DNA of 64,000 nucleotides, taken from positions 125,866,132 through 125,930,131 of the forward strand of contig JBCFYV010000012.1 in assembly GCA_039000515.1 (NCBI GenBank), written 5' to 3'. Under the pieces are notes generated by a model. It did not search any database and had not been told where the DNA came from. It worked only from the letters and a program-made list of their open reading frames with translations. Below, piece by piece: positions 44,851 through 54,854 of this stretch (positions are counted from its first letter, which is position 1; every line of letters starts with the position of its first letter). The translations under genes were made by a program, and so were the position numbers. The DNA comes from Timema cristinae (lineage: Eukaryota > Arthropoda > Insecta > Phasmatodea > Timematidae).

Positions 44851-45139
44851 GAGAAGGATCGTTGCACTCTGTAATGTCCTCACCGTGGGAGGAAACTAGG
44901 AAATCGTGACCACAGAGTGCTGCACGTAGCAAGTCTGAAAGCCTCAAGGTCGAACCCGGTCTACACCACTTGCCACAATTTCCTCTTTTCTCTCTTGAGT
45001 GTGCACTCTCCCGCAGTGATTGCCCCTAGATCTACGTCTTTTTGTGTGACACACTGACAAGGGAGGATCCACCCGTCTATCTTGGAGACTGTCTACACTT
45101 TACACTGAGTATACCTAGTCCCAGACATGAGACACAGCT
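44851..45139. other. Unassigned sequence between two arrays
   Basis: No repeat or gene recognised. Confidence 0.4.
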
Positions 45140-45898
45140 CCCCCTGTCTCACTGCAACATGTTGTACAACTCCTGTCTCACTGCAACATGTTGTACAACT
45201 CTGTATCACTGCAACTGTGTACAACTCCTGTCTCACTGCAACATGTAGTACAACTCCTGTCTCACTGCAACATGTAGTACAACTCCTGTATCACTGCAAC
45301 ATGTTGTACAACTCCTGTATCACTGCAACATGTAGTACAAACTCCTGTATCACTGCAACATGTAGTACAACTCCTGTCTCACTGCAACATGTTAGTACAA
45401 CTCCTGTCTCACTGCAACATGTAGTACAACTCCTGTATCACTGCAAACATGTATTGACATAACTCCTGTCTCACTGCAACATGTTGTACAACTCCTGTCT
45501 CACTGCAACATGTTGTACAGCTCCTGTATCACTGCAACATGTTGTACAACTCCTGTCTCACTGCAACATGTAGTACAACTCCTGTATCACTGCAACATGT
45601 AGTACAACTCCTGTTCACTGCAACATGTGTACAACCTGTTCATGCACATGTTGTACACTCCTGTATCACTGCAACATGTTGTACAGCTCCTGTATCACTT
45701 GCAAACATGTTGTACAGCTCCTGTATCACTGCAACATGTTGTACAACTCCTGTATCACTGCAACATGTAGTACAACTCCTGTCTCACTGCAACATGTAGT
45801 ACAACTCCTGTATCACTGCAACATGTAGTACAACTCCTGTCTCACTGCAACATGTAGTACAACTCCTGTCTCACTGCAACATGTTGTACAACTCCTGT
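45140..45898. repeat. 29-bp minisatellite, about 26 copies
   Basis: The unit is CATGTTGTACAACTCCTGTC TCACTGCAA. Variant sites are TTG/TAG and CTC/ATC. Several copies have 1-2 bp indels (45190-45230, 45610-45660, 45695). Confidence 0.96.
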
Positions 45899-45969
45899 AT
45901 GGAGAACTTGTAGCCATAGTGGGATAGGTCCACATCATTGACAACAGAGATAGTTTGTAGTTGTTTAAT

Positions 45970-46050
45970 TTAAAAATAAACCCATGACATTGGTATCGAA
46001 CCCAGGATCTTTGGCTTAATGCTCAACTGAACTAGACTCGTAAGCAATGC
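45970..46050 (-). mobile_element. tRNA-like SINE head fragment
   Basis: GGTATCGAACCCAGGATC (B-box complement) and AACTAGACTCGTAAGC (A-box side). Upstream AATAAACCCATGACAT is probably the body. Family uncertain. Confidence 0.45.
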
Positions 46051-46607
46051 TAGCACTTGATTATTTGGTGTATGGGCTATCAAAATGATCCCATTTTCAT
46101 TTTAAATTATAAAATAAAACTTATTTTTTGCCAAGGCATAGCACAAATAATAATAAAGGCACCGGAATTAATTTTTTATAGCATTGTTTCAAACGTGGAA
46201 TTTTTTCTGGATGTAAAATATCTTTTATTATGCCCCCCTAACCCCCTCCAGTTAACTATACCCATGCTCAGAATCATTCTTCACGAACAATTTAGTAAAT
46301 TGTTTTTAGCTAACAATGTGTTAAGTGACTTGACCAAGCTCAATTTGTCCTCCGGTAGAAACACATAAGTAATCTCAGGTGAATCCCCTGAACTGTTTTC
46401 TTCAAGTGCTCTTCCTTCACTTGCAAATGTGCTCAATGCTCTAAAGAGGAACTAAAGGGACTCCTGCGTGCGTGCTTGCCAGTTTCTTACATATTAACAT
46501 TATGACGCGTCATCGTGTGCGGAATAACAAATGAACAGTGTGTGAAGAAACAAGTGCATCATGTCCATGTTACACCATGGGGACACTTGTAGTTCTCTCA
46601 ACAGTAG
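46051..46607. other. Unassigned sequence
   Basis: A 103-codon plus-strand frame at 46057-46368 (non-ATG start) has no recognisable motif. It is not called. Confidence 0.45.
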
Positions 46608-46685
46608 AACTCTCACCCTCCCTCCACGCAAATGTTGGTACGTTTCCTCTCAAACCATCACCCCTGCTGTTGTGTAATTAAATGA
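46608..46685 (+). mobile_element. SINE A fragment
   Basis: CTCTCACCCTCCCTCCACGC, AAATGTTGGTACGTTTCCTC and AACCATCA in SINE A body order. Confidence 0.6.
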
Positions 46686-47042
46686 GAAGAGCCTGCATGG
46701 ATAGTAAGACGTTATATATACACAGGCGTGCAATATTATCTACCATATTAATAAGCCTTAATAATTCAATGCATTGTTTTAGCTGCCATCTTAAAACGGT
46801 TTGTGGTAACACAACTTCTAGTCATATTTTTATTAACTTTGAAAATTACCGTAAACCATTTTAAGATAGCTCCTAATGTAATTGAATTATTAAAGTTTAT
46901 AATGGGATGACTAATTAATTATGTACACCTGTATATTATTACCTTTTCAACTGTCAAATAAGTACAAGCTGACGCTAAGACAGGCTAATTAAGCAGTCTT
47001 CAGCCCACACCGTCTTTTGTCCTAACAGGATCAAGTTGTGGG
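46686..47042. other. Unassigned sequence
   Basis: Nothing recognised. Confidence 0.5.
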
Positions 47043-47166
47043 CGATATCGTGTAGCATGGGCTGTTACCTCTGTCCAGTATCGTGTAGCATAGGCTGTTA
47101 CCTCTGTCCAGTATCGTGTAGCATGGGCTGTTAACTCTGTCCAGTATCGTGTAGCATGGGCTGTAC
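47043..47166. repeat. 33-bp tandem repeat, about 4 copies
   Basis: The unit is TTACCTCTGTCCAGTATCGT GTAGCATGGGCTG. Confidence 0.94.
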
Positions 47167-47228
47167 AGTACACCATTTAAAGCAGGAATACAACTTGCGA
47201 GCTGAAAGCCGAGGACGTTGCTCTGTTA

Positions 47229-47583
47229 GGGGAATTCAACATTACATCAACACACATGGAACTGCCGGTTAGTTCTGGGGAGGGGAAGGGAGAATGCAAC
47301 ATTACATCAACACAGTGGGAACTGTCCGGTTAGTTCTGGGGTGCGGAAGGGGGGAATGCAACATTACATCAACACACATGGAACTGCCGGTTAGTTCTGG
47401 GGAGGGAAGGGAGAATGCAACATTACATCAACACACGTGGGAACTGTCCGGTTAGTTCTGGGGTGCGGAAGGGGGGAATGCAACATTACATCAACACACT
47501 GGGAACTGCCCGGTTAGTTCTGGGGAGGGAAGGGGGAATGCAACATTACATCAACACACGTGGGAACTGCCCGGTTAGTTCTA
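47229..47583. repeat. 59-bp G-rich minisatellite, 6 copies, two alternating types
   Basis: The unit starts CAACATTACATCAACACACA and ends GGTTAGTTCTGGGGAGGGAA. GGGGAGGGAAGGG and GGGGTGCGGAAGGGG types alternate in the first four copies. G-runs could form quadruplexes on the plus strand. Confidence 0.94.
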
Positions 47584-47660
47584 ACGGCTTTTCCGGCTCT
47601 CGGCGAACTCAAAAGATAATTTTATAAGCGGGTTGCACCTTGGTTCGAGCACCCTGAGCC

Positions 47661-47946
47661 CAGCGTTTCTCAGCCGGGGTGCTGCGGAAATTTGGGGGAA
47701 GATAAAAAAATAATCTAGGGAAAAAGAAATTGAGTAAAAATAAAAAACAATTAAATGCATTACTATCAAACATTATGTTTTAAATAACATAATTATTAGA
47801 ATTTTAGTTATTGGACTTTTTAAAACACAATCTTAATACGCTTTTTTTAAATTTAAATGATTACATCCCTCCTTGAAAACTAATGGTGTGCCTTGACAAT
47901 CTTAGTGCCTTGGTTCAGTGTGCCGTGAGTGCTGTTCCAAGCACTG
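47661..47946. mobile_element. hAT-like MITE
   Basis: The left end is CAGCGTTTCTCAGCCGGGGT, GCTGCGGAA. The right part GGTGTGCCTTGACAATCTTA, GTGCC and GTGTGCCGTGAG is typical of hAT non-autonomous elements of the CAGTGTTTCTCAACCGGGGT type (from memory). The right terminus CCAAGCACTG is tentative and no clear 8-bp duplication is seen. Confidence 0.5.
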
Positions 47947-48157
47947 TATCTCTTCCAGTTCAATAAATAGAGAGAGAGAGGGGGGGGGGAACAAGGAGTT
48001 GTTTGCTCTGGTGATACCGGTATAGATCAATAGTGGCAACTCCAGACCTCATGACTTCACGTATGAACATATAAAGTAGATATAGAAGCTTTTTATAGCT
48101 CTCAGATGGTTACATTACATTCTTGAGAAAACTGGGATATAATAAAAAGCTTAATCA

Positions 48158-48375
48158 ACCCGCATCGGTGATTGAATGGTCTAAGGCGTTACTCTCACAG
48201 TAAAGTGGACTCCCGATGATGGGGAGATCGGGGGTTCAAAGCCCGGTTGGGTGTACTTTGGGTGTTGTTTTTTTCTAAATAGTTTTTCACCTTTGCTTCA
48301 CGCTAATGTGGCTACACATCCTCTTAATTCGACCTTCCTCCTCCCTAATACACTATCATAACTAACACCTATGCT
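48158..48375 (+). mobile_element. SINE A copy, tail lost
   Basis: Head CATCGGTGATTGAATGGTCT AAGGCG, B-box GGGGTTCAAAGCCCGG, body GTGTACTTTGGGTGTTG, CACGCTAATGTGG. Confidence 0.85.
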
Positions 48376-48533
48376 GAATGTGTGGTACACATATCATCGT
48401 CTTGTGCACCGGTTGAAACAAGTCACACGCGCTAATTAGGACAACACACATGGTCGAGGATCACACACCCCACACACACACACACGTGATGTGTGGCTGT
48501 TGGTCCGACCCACGGCACCGCTTTGTTTGAGCA
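48376..48533. other. Spacer with CA repeat
   Basis: CACACACACACAC at about 48472-48485. It separates two inverted SINE A copies. Confidence 0.6.
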
Positions 48534-48738
48534 CGGTGGCTTACTACCCGTCAGGGTTATACGCCTTAGTAGGATGCTAATTACAGGATTAGTAAGGTTT
48601 AATTTGGAGCAAGTGCACCCGCCTTTGCTTGGAGAGAGAGTGCAAAACCATTTAGGGGAAACCACCCGACCATGATCTCCCCTTCATTGTCCAACACAAG
48701 AGCGCGTTGGACCACGTGATCACCGGAGCGGGTGTTAA
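48534..48738 (-). mobile_element. SINE A copy
   Basis: Tail GGCTTACTACCCGTCAGGGT, body CTTTGCTTGGAGAGAGAGTG, a deletion across the B-box, then the head GACCACGTGATCACCGGAGC. Confidence 0.8.
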
Positions 48739-49049
48739 CCTGAAACAACGCTCTCAGCAAGTTGCCCAGGACCAATCGTATCACGATGTAGATTACAACA
48801 TTTTCAACTTATTAAATGGGAGCGAATGTATTCGAGATTATCCCAGTTTTAAAACACTCATCAAGTTACGATAAAGCGATAACTGACGTATCTTCAGCGC
48901 TTGGTGGTTGAAGGCGTCACTAACGTCGGGTTTGCCGCGGACCACATATGTTAATACGTATATTATCTCTGTATTTAAGAGCACACACTTTCCCTCTGGG
49001 ATTAAAAAAACAACTGATTTTTTACAGGAGAATTTCCATTACTTGCTAC
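48739..49049. other. Unassigned sequence
   Basis: TTGGTGGTTGAAGGCGTCAC TAACGTCG at 48901-48928 is similar to 62669-62697 (TTGGCGGTGGAACGCATCAC TAACGTCG), and both continue with GACCA.ATATGTT. This suggests a further low-copy dispersed repeat. Confidence 0.4.
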
Positions 49050-49200
49050 TATAAATTTGTCGACCGGTTTGAGCGAGGCCCTGTTTTAACTCGATCGCCT
49101 GACACTTTTGACTATTTGTTTGTTAAGCGATTACTAACAAATACGTGAACCAATTTTAAATAAATTTGTCAGGGTCATTGTGTGAGTCTGGACCGAACGA
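49050..49200 (+). mobile_element. Dispersed repeat F copy
   Basis: GAGCGAGGCCCTGTTTTAAC TCGATCGCC, then AAATACGTGAACCAATTTTA and AATAAATTTGTCAGGGTCAT. Same order as 30345. Confidence 0.5.
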
Positions 49201-49214
49201 CGTATGCACATGGT

Positions 49215-49525
49215 TTTGTGATTATAGGAGCTATTTCAACTAGAAATCCAAAGAGAAATGATCATAGGAGATGTTTCATCCAGAAATCCAAAGAGAAATG
49301 ATCATAGGAGATGTTTCATCCAGAAATCCAAAGAGAAATTATAGGAAATATTTCAACAAGATATCCAAAGAGAAATTGTAGGAGGAGATGTTTCATCCAG
49401 AATCAAGAGAAATTAGGAAATATTCCAACAGATATCCAAAGAAATGATCATAGGAGATGTTTCATCCAGAAATCCAAAGAGAAATTGTAGGAAGTATTTC
49501 AACAAGAAATCCAAAGAGAAATGTT
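49215..49525. repeat. About 40-bp degenerate minisatellite, 8 copies
   Basis: Unit elements are ATCATAGGAGATGTTTCATC and CAGAAATCCAAAGAGAAATG. Units alternate between GGAGATGTTTCATCCAG and GGAAATATTTCAACAAG types. Confidence 0.92.
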
Positions 49526-49784
49526 AAGATTGTAATAGATCTACGAAATTCCGTTACATTAAAACCCGTGACTTTAAAAACACGGCAGGAGCGTGGTCTA
49601 TTGTTCACAGAGTTACTAGTTCTAGGAGTTTCCGTCGCTCGCGAAACGCAATCTCATTCCAATTTTCGTTGGACCTCTCTCTCTCTGAGAGCTCTTGAAA
49701 TTGGCACGGTTTTTCCTCTCATTCCTTCACACATCGTCTTCCCTAATTCCTGAACCTGTCTAGTGAAGTGTGTTTAGACAAATG

Positions 49785-49885
49785 TTAACCGTTGTATAGC
49801 AACGGGATCCTCATTGTGCGCATGCGCGGGAGATGGACCTGCGCAATGAGGTCATCTATCATGTCCCCACCGCCATCTTGATCTT
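49785..49885. promoter_or_regulatory. Cluster of promoter-type motifs (X-box-like, NRF1-like, YY1-like)
   Basis: CCGTTGTATAGCAACGG at 49791-49807 is a palindrome resembling an RFX X-box. It is followed by TGCGCATGCGCG (NRF1 palindrome, about 49817-49828) and ACCGCCATCTTG (YY1 core in inverse orientation, about 49868-49879). The three lie within 90 bp of unique-looking, CpG-containing sequence. Function is inferred from motif resemblance only. Confidence 0.3.
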
Positions 49886-50095
49886 CACATTGAGATCACC
49901 CACAAGAGGTGTTTGGAGGTGTTTGACAGCGTCATGTTTTGATCTCTGATAACGGGTTACTAGAGGAGATTGGCGGGAGGCCAGACTGCAGGGGAATCCA
50001 AGCTGAGATCTTGATTTGAGGCGGTACCGAATATAAAAACAAACACGTTCTACTCCCATAGCATAGGCGGTTATTTTACCTGCAATTAAAGACAA
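49859..50095 (-). other. Unrecognised open frame preceded by a possible splice acceptor
   Basis: A minus-strand frame of 78 codons runs between a good acceptor-like sequence (TTTGTCTTTAATTGCAG, about 50081-50097 in complement) and a stop. From the acceptor, about 72 residues start GKITAYAMGVERVCFYIRYR and end KIKMAVGT. I recognise no domain. It could be a 3' terminal exon or chance. The acceptor and the stop-free run are the only support. Confidence 0.25.
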
Positions 50096-50212
50096 ACAGG
50101 TCTAAATGTCCCAAAATATTACGTCTGATAGATACATTCCAAGAATTTGCCAGGGCTAGAGCCCCCACGAGTATGGTCTCACCCCCGCTTCCGAAATCCA
50201 TATATTATTTAT

Positions 50213-50490
50213 GTATTTGAAATATTTAACGTGAACTTTCTGAACAGACACAAGATTTTCTATGAGCTAGAGTGAAATGGCCTACCAATTTTGCCGGTAA
50301 GGTATTTCCTAATACCTACCAGGGTTCTTATACCTGCCACAATCGACAAGGGACCGATGGCTTTACTTCCCCTCCGAAGGAAGTTGTGCTACGGATTTGT
50401 ATAGCTCACGAAAAAACCGTTGACCTCGGTTGGGTTTGAACCTACAAACATCGGGTGCTTACTCCAAGACCACCGAGATGGACTGATGGT
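50213..50490 (-). mobile_element. SINE D copy, near full length
   Basis: 3' end TGAAATATTTAACGTGAACT, body TCTATGAGCTAGAGTGAAAT, CGACAAGGGACCGATGGCTT, GAAGTTGTGCTACGG, B-box complement GGGTTTGAACCTAC, head AGACCACCGAGATGGAC. Confidence 0.8.
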
Positions 50491-50699
50491 CATATAGAAG
50501 CCAAGATGAGACGGTCTCTCTGCGAGCTGATTGAGCAGTCAGTGGGTGAGCAGTTGTGACCCAGACGCGTCAAACGGCGAGGAATGGTCTGAGTGACAGG
50601 TAATCCCCCTGAGCAGACTCCTCAATGAGACTCGTGAATACTCACACGATACTCGCACATTCTCACACGCTCACACGCAGGGTCAGCGGGAGATCGAAA
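50491..50699. other. Unassigned sequence
   Basis: Nothing recognised. Confidence 0.4.
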
Positions 50700-50935
50700 A
50701 GACGCGAGAAAACATTTCAGGAATAAAAATAAGTAATTTTAAGTCCAGGGTAAACAATTTTATCTTTTTAGATGACACAAATAAATTAGAATTTTAGCTA
50801 TTTAACATTTAAACACAATCTTAACACTACATTTTAAAATGATAACCTCTTTTCATAAAAAAACAAACCGGATGGTGTGCCTTGACAATTTTAGTGCCTT
50901 GTCCAGTGTGCCGTGATTTGGAAATGGCTAGTTTA
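50700..50935. mobile_element. hAT-like MITE remnant, second copy
   Basis: AGAATTTTAGCTATTTAACA, AACACAATCTTAACAC and GGTGTGCCTTGACAATTTTA, GTGTGCCGTGA match 47800-47928 in order. The left end is lost. Confidence 0.5.
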
Positions 50936-51095
50936 AGACGACACTCTCACAATAAACTGAACTGCCGATGAAATGGGAGGTCGGGGTTCGGATTACAACG
51001 GGGTGTACTTAGACTAGTTTCATAAATGGTTTCCACTCTACACGAAAACGTGGATATATTTTGTCTAAATTATTCTTTCCTCATCCTTAACATCT
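50936..51095 (+). mobile_element. SINE A copy, eroded
   Basis: TAGTTTAAGACGACACTCTC, ACAATAAACTGAACTGCCGA, B-box GGGGTTCGGATTAC, GGTGTACTTAGAC, TGGTTTCCACTC. Confidence 0.75.
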
Positions 51096-51299
51096 TTGCG
51101 ATTATACGTATATACGTATTTTTAATACGTTTAGAAAATGTTACGACATGTTTACTAAGAGAAAAATGTGTGTGTGATTAAAAAAAGTTGTCAGACTGTC
51201 TAAATACGGAACCATAAGACTTGTTTCAGACTAGAATAGGGGCGGTATAATGACGTCATTATGACCAGGAAATACACCCGGGTAACTTACTGAACCCAG

Positions 51300-51415
51300 G
51301 ACACGATGGCTGGCACATCGGAGTTCGATTCTGGTTGGTGTACGAGAGGTTTTTTCCCACGCAAATGCGGGTAAATCTGTAAAGTGAACCTTTCTCATCC
51401 ATAATTCCCAAACGT
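51300..51415 (+). mobile_element. SINE A fragment
   Basis: GGCTGGCACATCGGAGTTCG ATTCTGG (B-box), GGTGTACGAGAGGTTTTTTC, CACGCAAATGCGGGT. Confidence 0.65.
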
Positions 51416-51502
51416 GCCCTTAGTAGCCAACTACCCACTCTTAGCACGCCGGGTTTTTTAAATGACGTAGCTATATTTGGGATACGTTCAGAGTATTTTT
51501 TA

Positions 51503-51560
51503 GCACTGCGTCTTACTACCCGTCCTGGCTATACGCTTATATAGTAATTACACTGCAATT
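51503..51560 (-). mobile_element. SINE A 3' tail fragment
   Basis: TAGCACTGCGTCTTACTACC CGTCCTGGCTATACGC only. Confidence 0.75.
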
Positions 51561-51623
51561 TTTTGCTGAACAAAGATGTCCATTTTTTCCCAGATGTGAT
51601 TCTGTGTATACTATTATATTTAT

Positions 51624-51695
51624 GCTCTTTGATGGAGTGTGATGCTCTTTGATGGAGTGCGATGCTCTTTGATGGAGTATGATGCTCTTTTTTTC
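51624..51695. repeat. 20-bp tandem repeat, about 3.5 copies
   Basis: The unit is TGATGCTCTTTGATGGAGTG. Confidence 0.9.
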
Positions 51696-52249
51696 AGTAT
51701 GTTTCAAGTAAGTATCTTAATTTTTTTGGTAAGGATTTGATTAATTCCACGTGGTACACCGTACCGTTTATGGCTTAATTTAGATAGATATTTGTATATT
51801 TTCCATTTGTTTTAAGTCAACTCGATACTTGATTAAGGTGACTTCCCAGTACTTGGGTCGTGAGTTAAACGCCCCTTAGTATCAGTGTGTACCTCGAATG
51901 AAGAGGAGCAGATGTTATTGGCGAGAGGTTCATTGACTCTAGGTAGGAAGAAAGGGTCAATGACCCTCCCTTGGTTGGCCAGGGAGTCGAGGCATGGGGG
52001 GGCAGTTCCTATGTTCTTTGGACCGTGACCACTGGCTTGCTTGCTGTCCACATACTCTCCTCGACAATGGACCGGCCGTGGACTCTACGAGAAAGAAAGA
52101 GACAGAAATACCCTCACAATCGACTGGAAAATTGAATAAAGAACTAATCGTCAGATCGGCCGGACACTAGTCCAAAATACATTCCGCCTCAAATCCGCGT
52201 GACGAATTAGCAAAAAATAAAATAAATGGATGATGTTAACAAGGTGGTG
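51696..52249. other. Unassigned sequence
   Basis: Nothing recognised. A short minus frame (51833-52051) is not called. Confidence 0.5.
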
Positions 52250-52500
52250 TTGTATTCGATACTTTATCTCAGCCATTAGCGTGTCTTCCTACCGATTTAA
52301 AAGTCCCCGGTTCGTTTCACACCCAGCATAGGCGAAAAATAAATAATTTGGGAAAAGTAGGTTTCATCTTTCACAGAGATGATAAACAGCTGGGGTTTGG
52401 ATGTTGTGTACTTTATTGGCTTAAGTTAGTTTGTAAGTCATGTGCTAATATAATCAGTCAGTTTAGAAAGTGCACGCTAAACACTTCAAATAAAAGAGGT
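52250..52500 (+). mobile_element. SINE C copy with SINE D 3' tail
   Basis: A tRNA-like head (ATCTCAGCCATTAGCGTGTC; B-box CCCGGTTCGTTTCAC) and the family C body (AGCTGGGGTTTGGATGTTGT) are followed by TGCTAATATAATCAGTCAGT, TTAGAAAGTGCACGCTAAAC and ACTTCAAAT, which is the 3' end of SINE D. Confidence 0.65.
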
Positions 52501-52552
52501 AACATCGTTGTAACTGCACTAAAGTCGGTATTACACCGTCACATTTACATTT

Positions 52553-52680
52553 GAGCCGAGCAAAGCTAGGTTCTGTTTTGACTTAGTCATTTTGCATTTC
52601 AACTGTCTGTCTGTCTGTCCGGAACTTTGCTACGCGAAACGGTCGAATGTTTTGTCCAATTTTAACGAAATTTGGCGTGT
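52553..52680 (+). mobile_element. Dispersed repeat F copy
   Basis: GAGCCGAGCAAAGCTAGGTT, CTGTCTGTCTGTCTGTCCGG, ACTTTGCTACGCGAAACGGT and TTTAACGAAATTTGGCGTGT. It joins the 46-bp array directly. Confidence 0.6.
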
Positions 52681-53130
52681 AATGAGGTGGACTGGATAGA
52701 ACTAGCTCAAGATAGAGATAGAGTGTAATGAGGCAGACTGGATAGAACTAGCTCAAGACAGGGATAAGGTGTAATGAGGTGGACTGGATAGAACTTCTCA
52801 AGACAGGGATAAGGTGTAATGAGGCAGACTGGGTAGAACTTCTCAAGACAGGGATAAGGTTTAATGAGGTGGACTGGATAGAACTTCTCAAGACAGGGAT
52901 AAGGTTTAATGAGGTGGACTGGATAGAACTAACTCAAGATAGAGATAGGGTGTAATGAGGTGGACTGGATAGAACTTCTTAAGACAGGGATAAGGTTTAA
53001 TGAGGTGGACTGGATAGAACTTCTCAAGACAGGGATAAGGTTTAATGAGGTGGACTGGATAGAACTTCTCAAGACAGGGATAAGGTTTAATGAGGTGGAC
53101 TGGATAGAACTAACTCAAGACAGGGATAGG
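52681..53130 (+). repeat. 46-bp retrotransposon-derived minisatellite, about 10 copies, opposite orientation
   Basis: The unit is the complement of the arrays at 18 kb and 43 kb. Full 46-bp units (AACTAGCTCAAGATAGAGAT) mix with 45-bp or shorter ones in which AGC is lost (AACTTCTCAAGACAGGGATA). The shortened units restore the frame locally, giving an open frame at 52960-53187 with a 15-residue repeat. Confidence 0.95.
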
Positions 53131-53186
53131 TGGCGTACTTTTGTAAATGCGGCAATGAGATTTCAAGTTCCTAGTCACGTAGAATA
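53100..53186 (+). pseudogene. Native C terminus of the non-LTR retrotransposon ORF
   Basis: It reads WIELTQDRDRWRTFVNAAM, then RFQVPSHVE and a stop, matching DWIELAQDRDRWRALVNAAMNLRVP at the end of insect endonuclease-reverse transcriptases (family knowledge). It follows the last 46-bp unit without interruption, so it fixes the source of the repeat. Confidence 0.8.
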
Positions 53187-53741
53187 AGTAAGCAGGTAAT
53201 AACTTGTTGAGCACTGTTATTAACAAGTAGTTTCCTCATGTTTGAGGTCAAGTTCTAATGTCTCCAGAGTATACCTACTTGATAGGTCACGTGCGATCAA
53301 AGTCAAGGTCCCCACAATCCGGTCATTGTCAAACATGACTACCTAACTTCCCTGCAACAGCTGTAAACGGGAAATTCACGCACTTGAACTTGTTTGAAGA
53401 CTAATCTTGCTTACCAGAGCTCTTCCAGCAATACACATTACACCATCTTGACTAGACAGCGGCAGTGAATGCAGGCTGGCCAATATCCTGATGTACCGGT
53501 GGCTGGAAGGCGACAGAAAGAGTTAGTGCAGCTTTCAGAGCAAAATAAATCAAATATTTCTCCAGCAGAAACAAACACGGGGACCTCAACAGTTGCTCAA
53601 TATGTAATGAGCATAATAACATTGATGAGAAACTTCTAAATGAAGAGAAATAGTTCTTATCTAACTATAGGAAACCCTCGATTATTTTACAACTGTTGAG
53701 GCTAGATTATTTTTTGTACGCTGTTTAAGGTTTTTTTAATC
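53187..53741. other. Unassigned sequence
   Basis: No gene recognised. GAAACCCTCGATTATTTTAC near 53669 is similar to sequence at 5237-5258. Confidence 0.45.
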
Positions 53742-53942
53742 ATCCCATCCTACTACCCATTCACGTTATAAGTATATGTACTGATTACGCTAATGGTTTG
53801 AGGATTAGGCAGGTTATATCTTTAGGAAGTGTACTCTCATTTGCAATGAGGGATACTGTACTATTTTGTAAAAACCACCCTCAGTACACCCGACTGAGAT
53901 CCGAACCTTTTCCTCCCCGTCATCGGCGGTCCAATCTAAGGA
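53742..53942 (-). mobile_element. SINE A copy, head truncated
   Basis: Tail CATCCTACTACCCATTCACG, body TGTACTCTCATTTGCAATGA, CACCCTCAGTACACCCGACT, B-box complement GAGATCCGAACC, ATCGGCGGTCCAATC. Confidence 0.8.
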
Positions 53943-54854
53943 TATCTCCCCAAGTCTCAGTCCACCCTTACAACAGTGTTATACCTATTCGAGGCCAGTC
54001 GAGTGCAAGCCAGATACCTATTTTGAAGCTCCACGTTTTTATGAAGCTGATGCTAGCATGATGAAATGCCCGACGACCTCAGCGGGAAGTCCAAATTAAG
54101 GCCTGTTAATTGAAGTAACTAACATGTACAGGAGGTTATGTAGCTCTAATGATGATGATGATTATCAGAGAAACAATGCAGGGGCAACGGAACTAGTATT
54201 CCGCGTGTTATGAAGGAGACTTTTTGTTGGTGGTGCGGTGAGGTTAGTGATCCCGGCCGCTAGGTCCCACGGGATAAAAACCTCTGAAAGAGAGGGAGAC
54301 AGAAGATTGATACCGGAACCGAACGCCAGAGCGGCCAATACAAGGGACATCGCCCCACGGCGTTCCTCGGGCTCTTGGACGATGTGTCTTATCTCGGTAC
54401 TTGTTGAGACGGGGATATGGACGGACTCAACAACTAGAGCCCCGTAAATAGCCTTCTCATAGACCTTCTTTCTATCAGAACTCTACTTTATACGAGGAAC
54501 CTTCATGGAGGGTTGTTCAGAATCGGGCGGTAGTGATGCATGTTGACAAGTGGGAGATCGGGTGGACTAATAAGACACATCCACACATACACTCTCCCTG
54601 AGTCAACATATTACACTCCCTTTCCCCGAGTCACATATATACAGTCACACAACACTTAATTACACACAAGCAGACAACAATACTATAAATGGTAATAAAG
54701 ACCACCAACAAAGAAAGAAACCCATCTAGAACATTCGTTCTTCATCACTAACTATTACACTCATGTTTACAAGGTCACGTGCCTAGCAGTCATTTGTTTA
54801 CATTCTTATGTGTGTCACGCTATGTTTCAGAGCTCACAGGATTGATTTCCCTTA
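53943..54854. other. Unassigned sequence
   Basis: Overlapping short frames at 54165-54447 on both strands have no recognisable content. Confidence 0.5.

Noticed and set aside
44346..44947. Two overlapping minus-strand frames (173 and 184 codons)
   Set aside because: They cross the 35-bp array in shifting phase and repeat the same residues in three frames.
53100..53186. Active retrotransposon
   Set aside because: Only short C-terminal remnants with frameshifts and stops are present anywhere in the window. No complete RT or endonuclease domain is seen.
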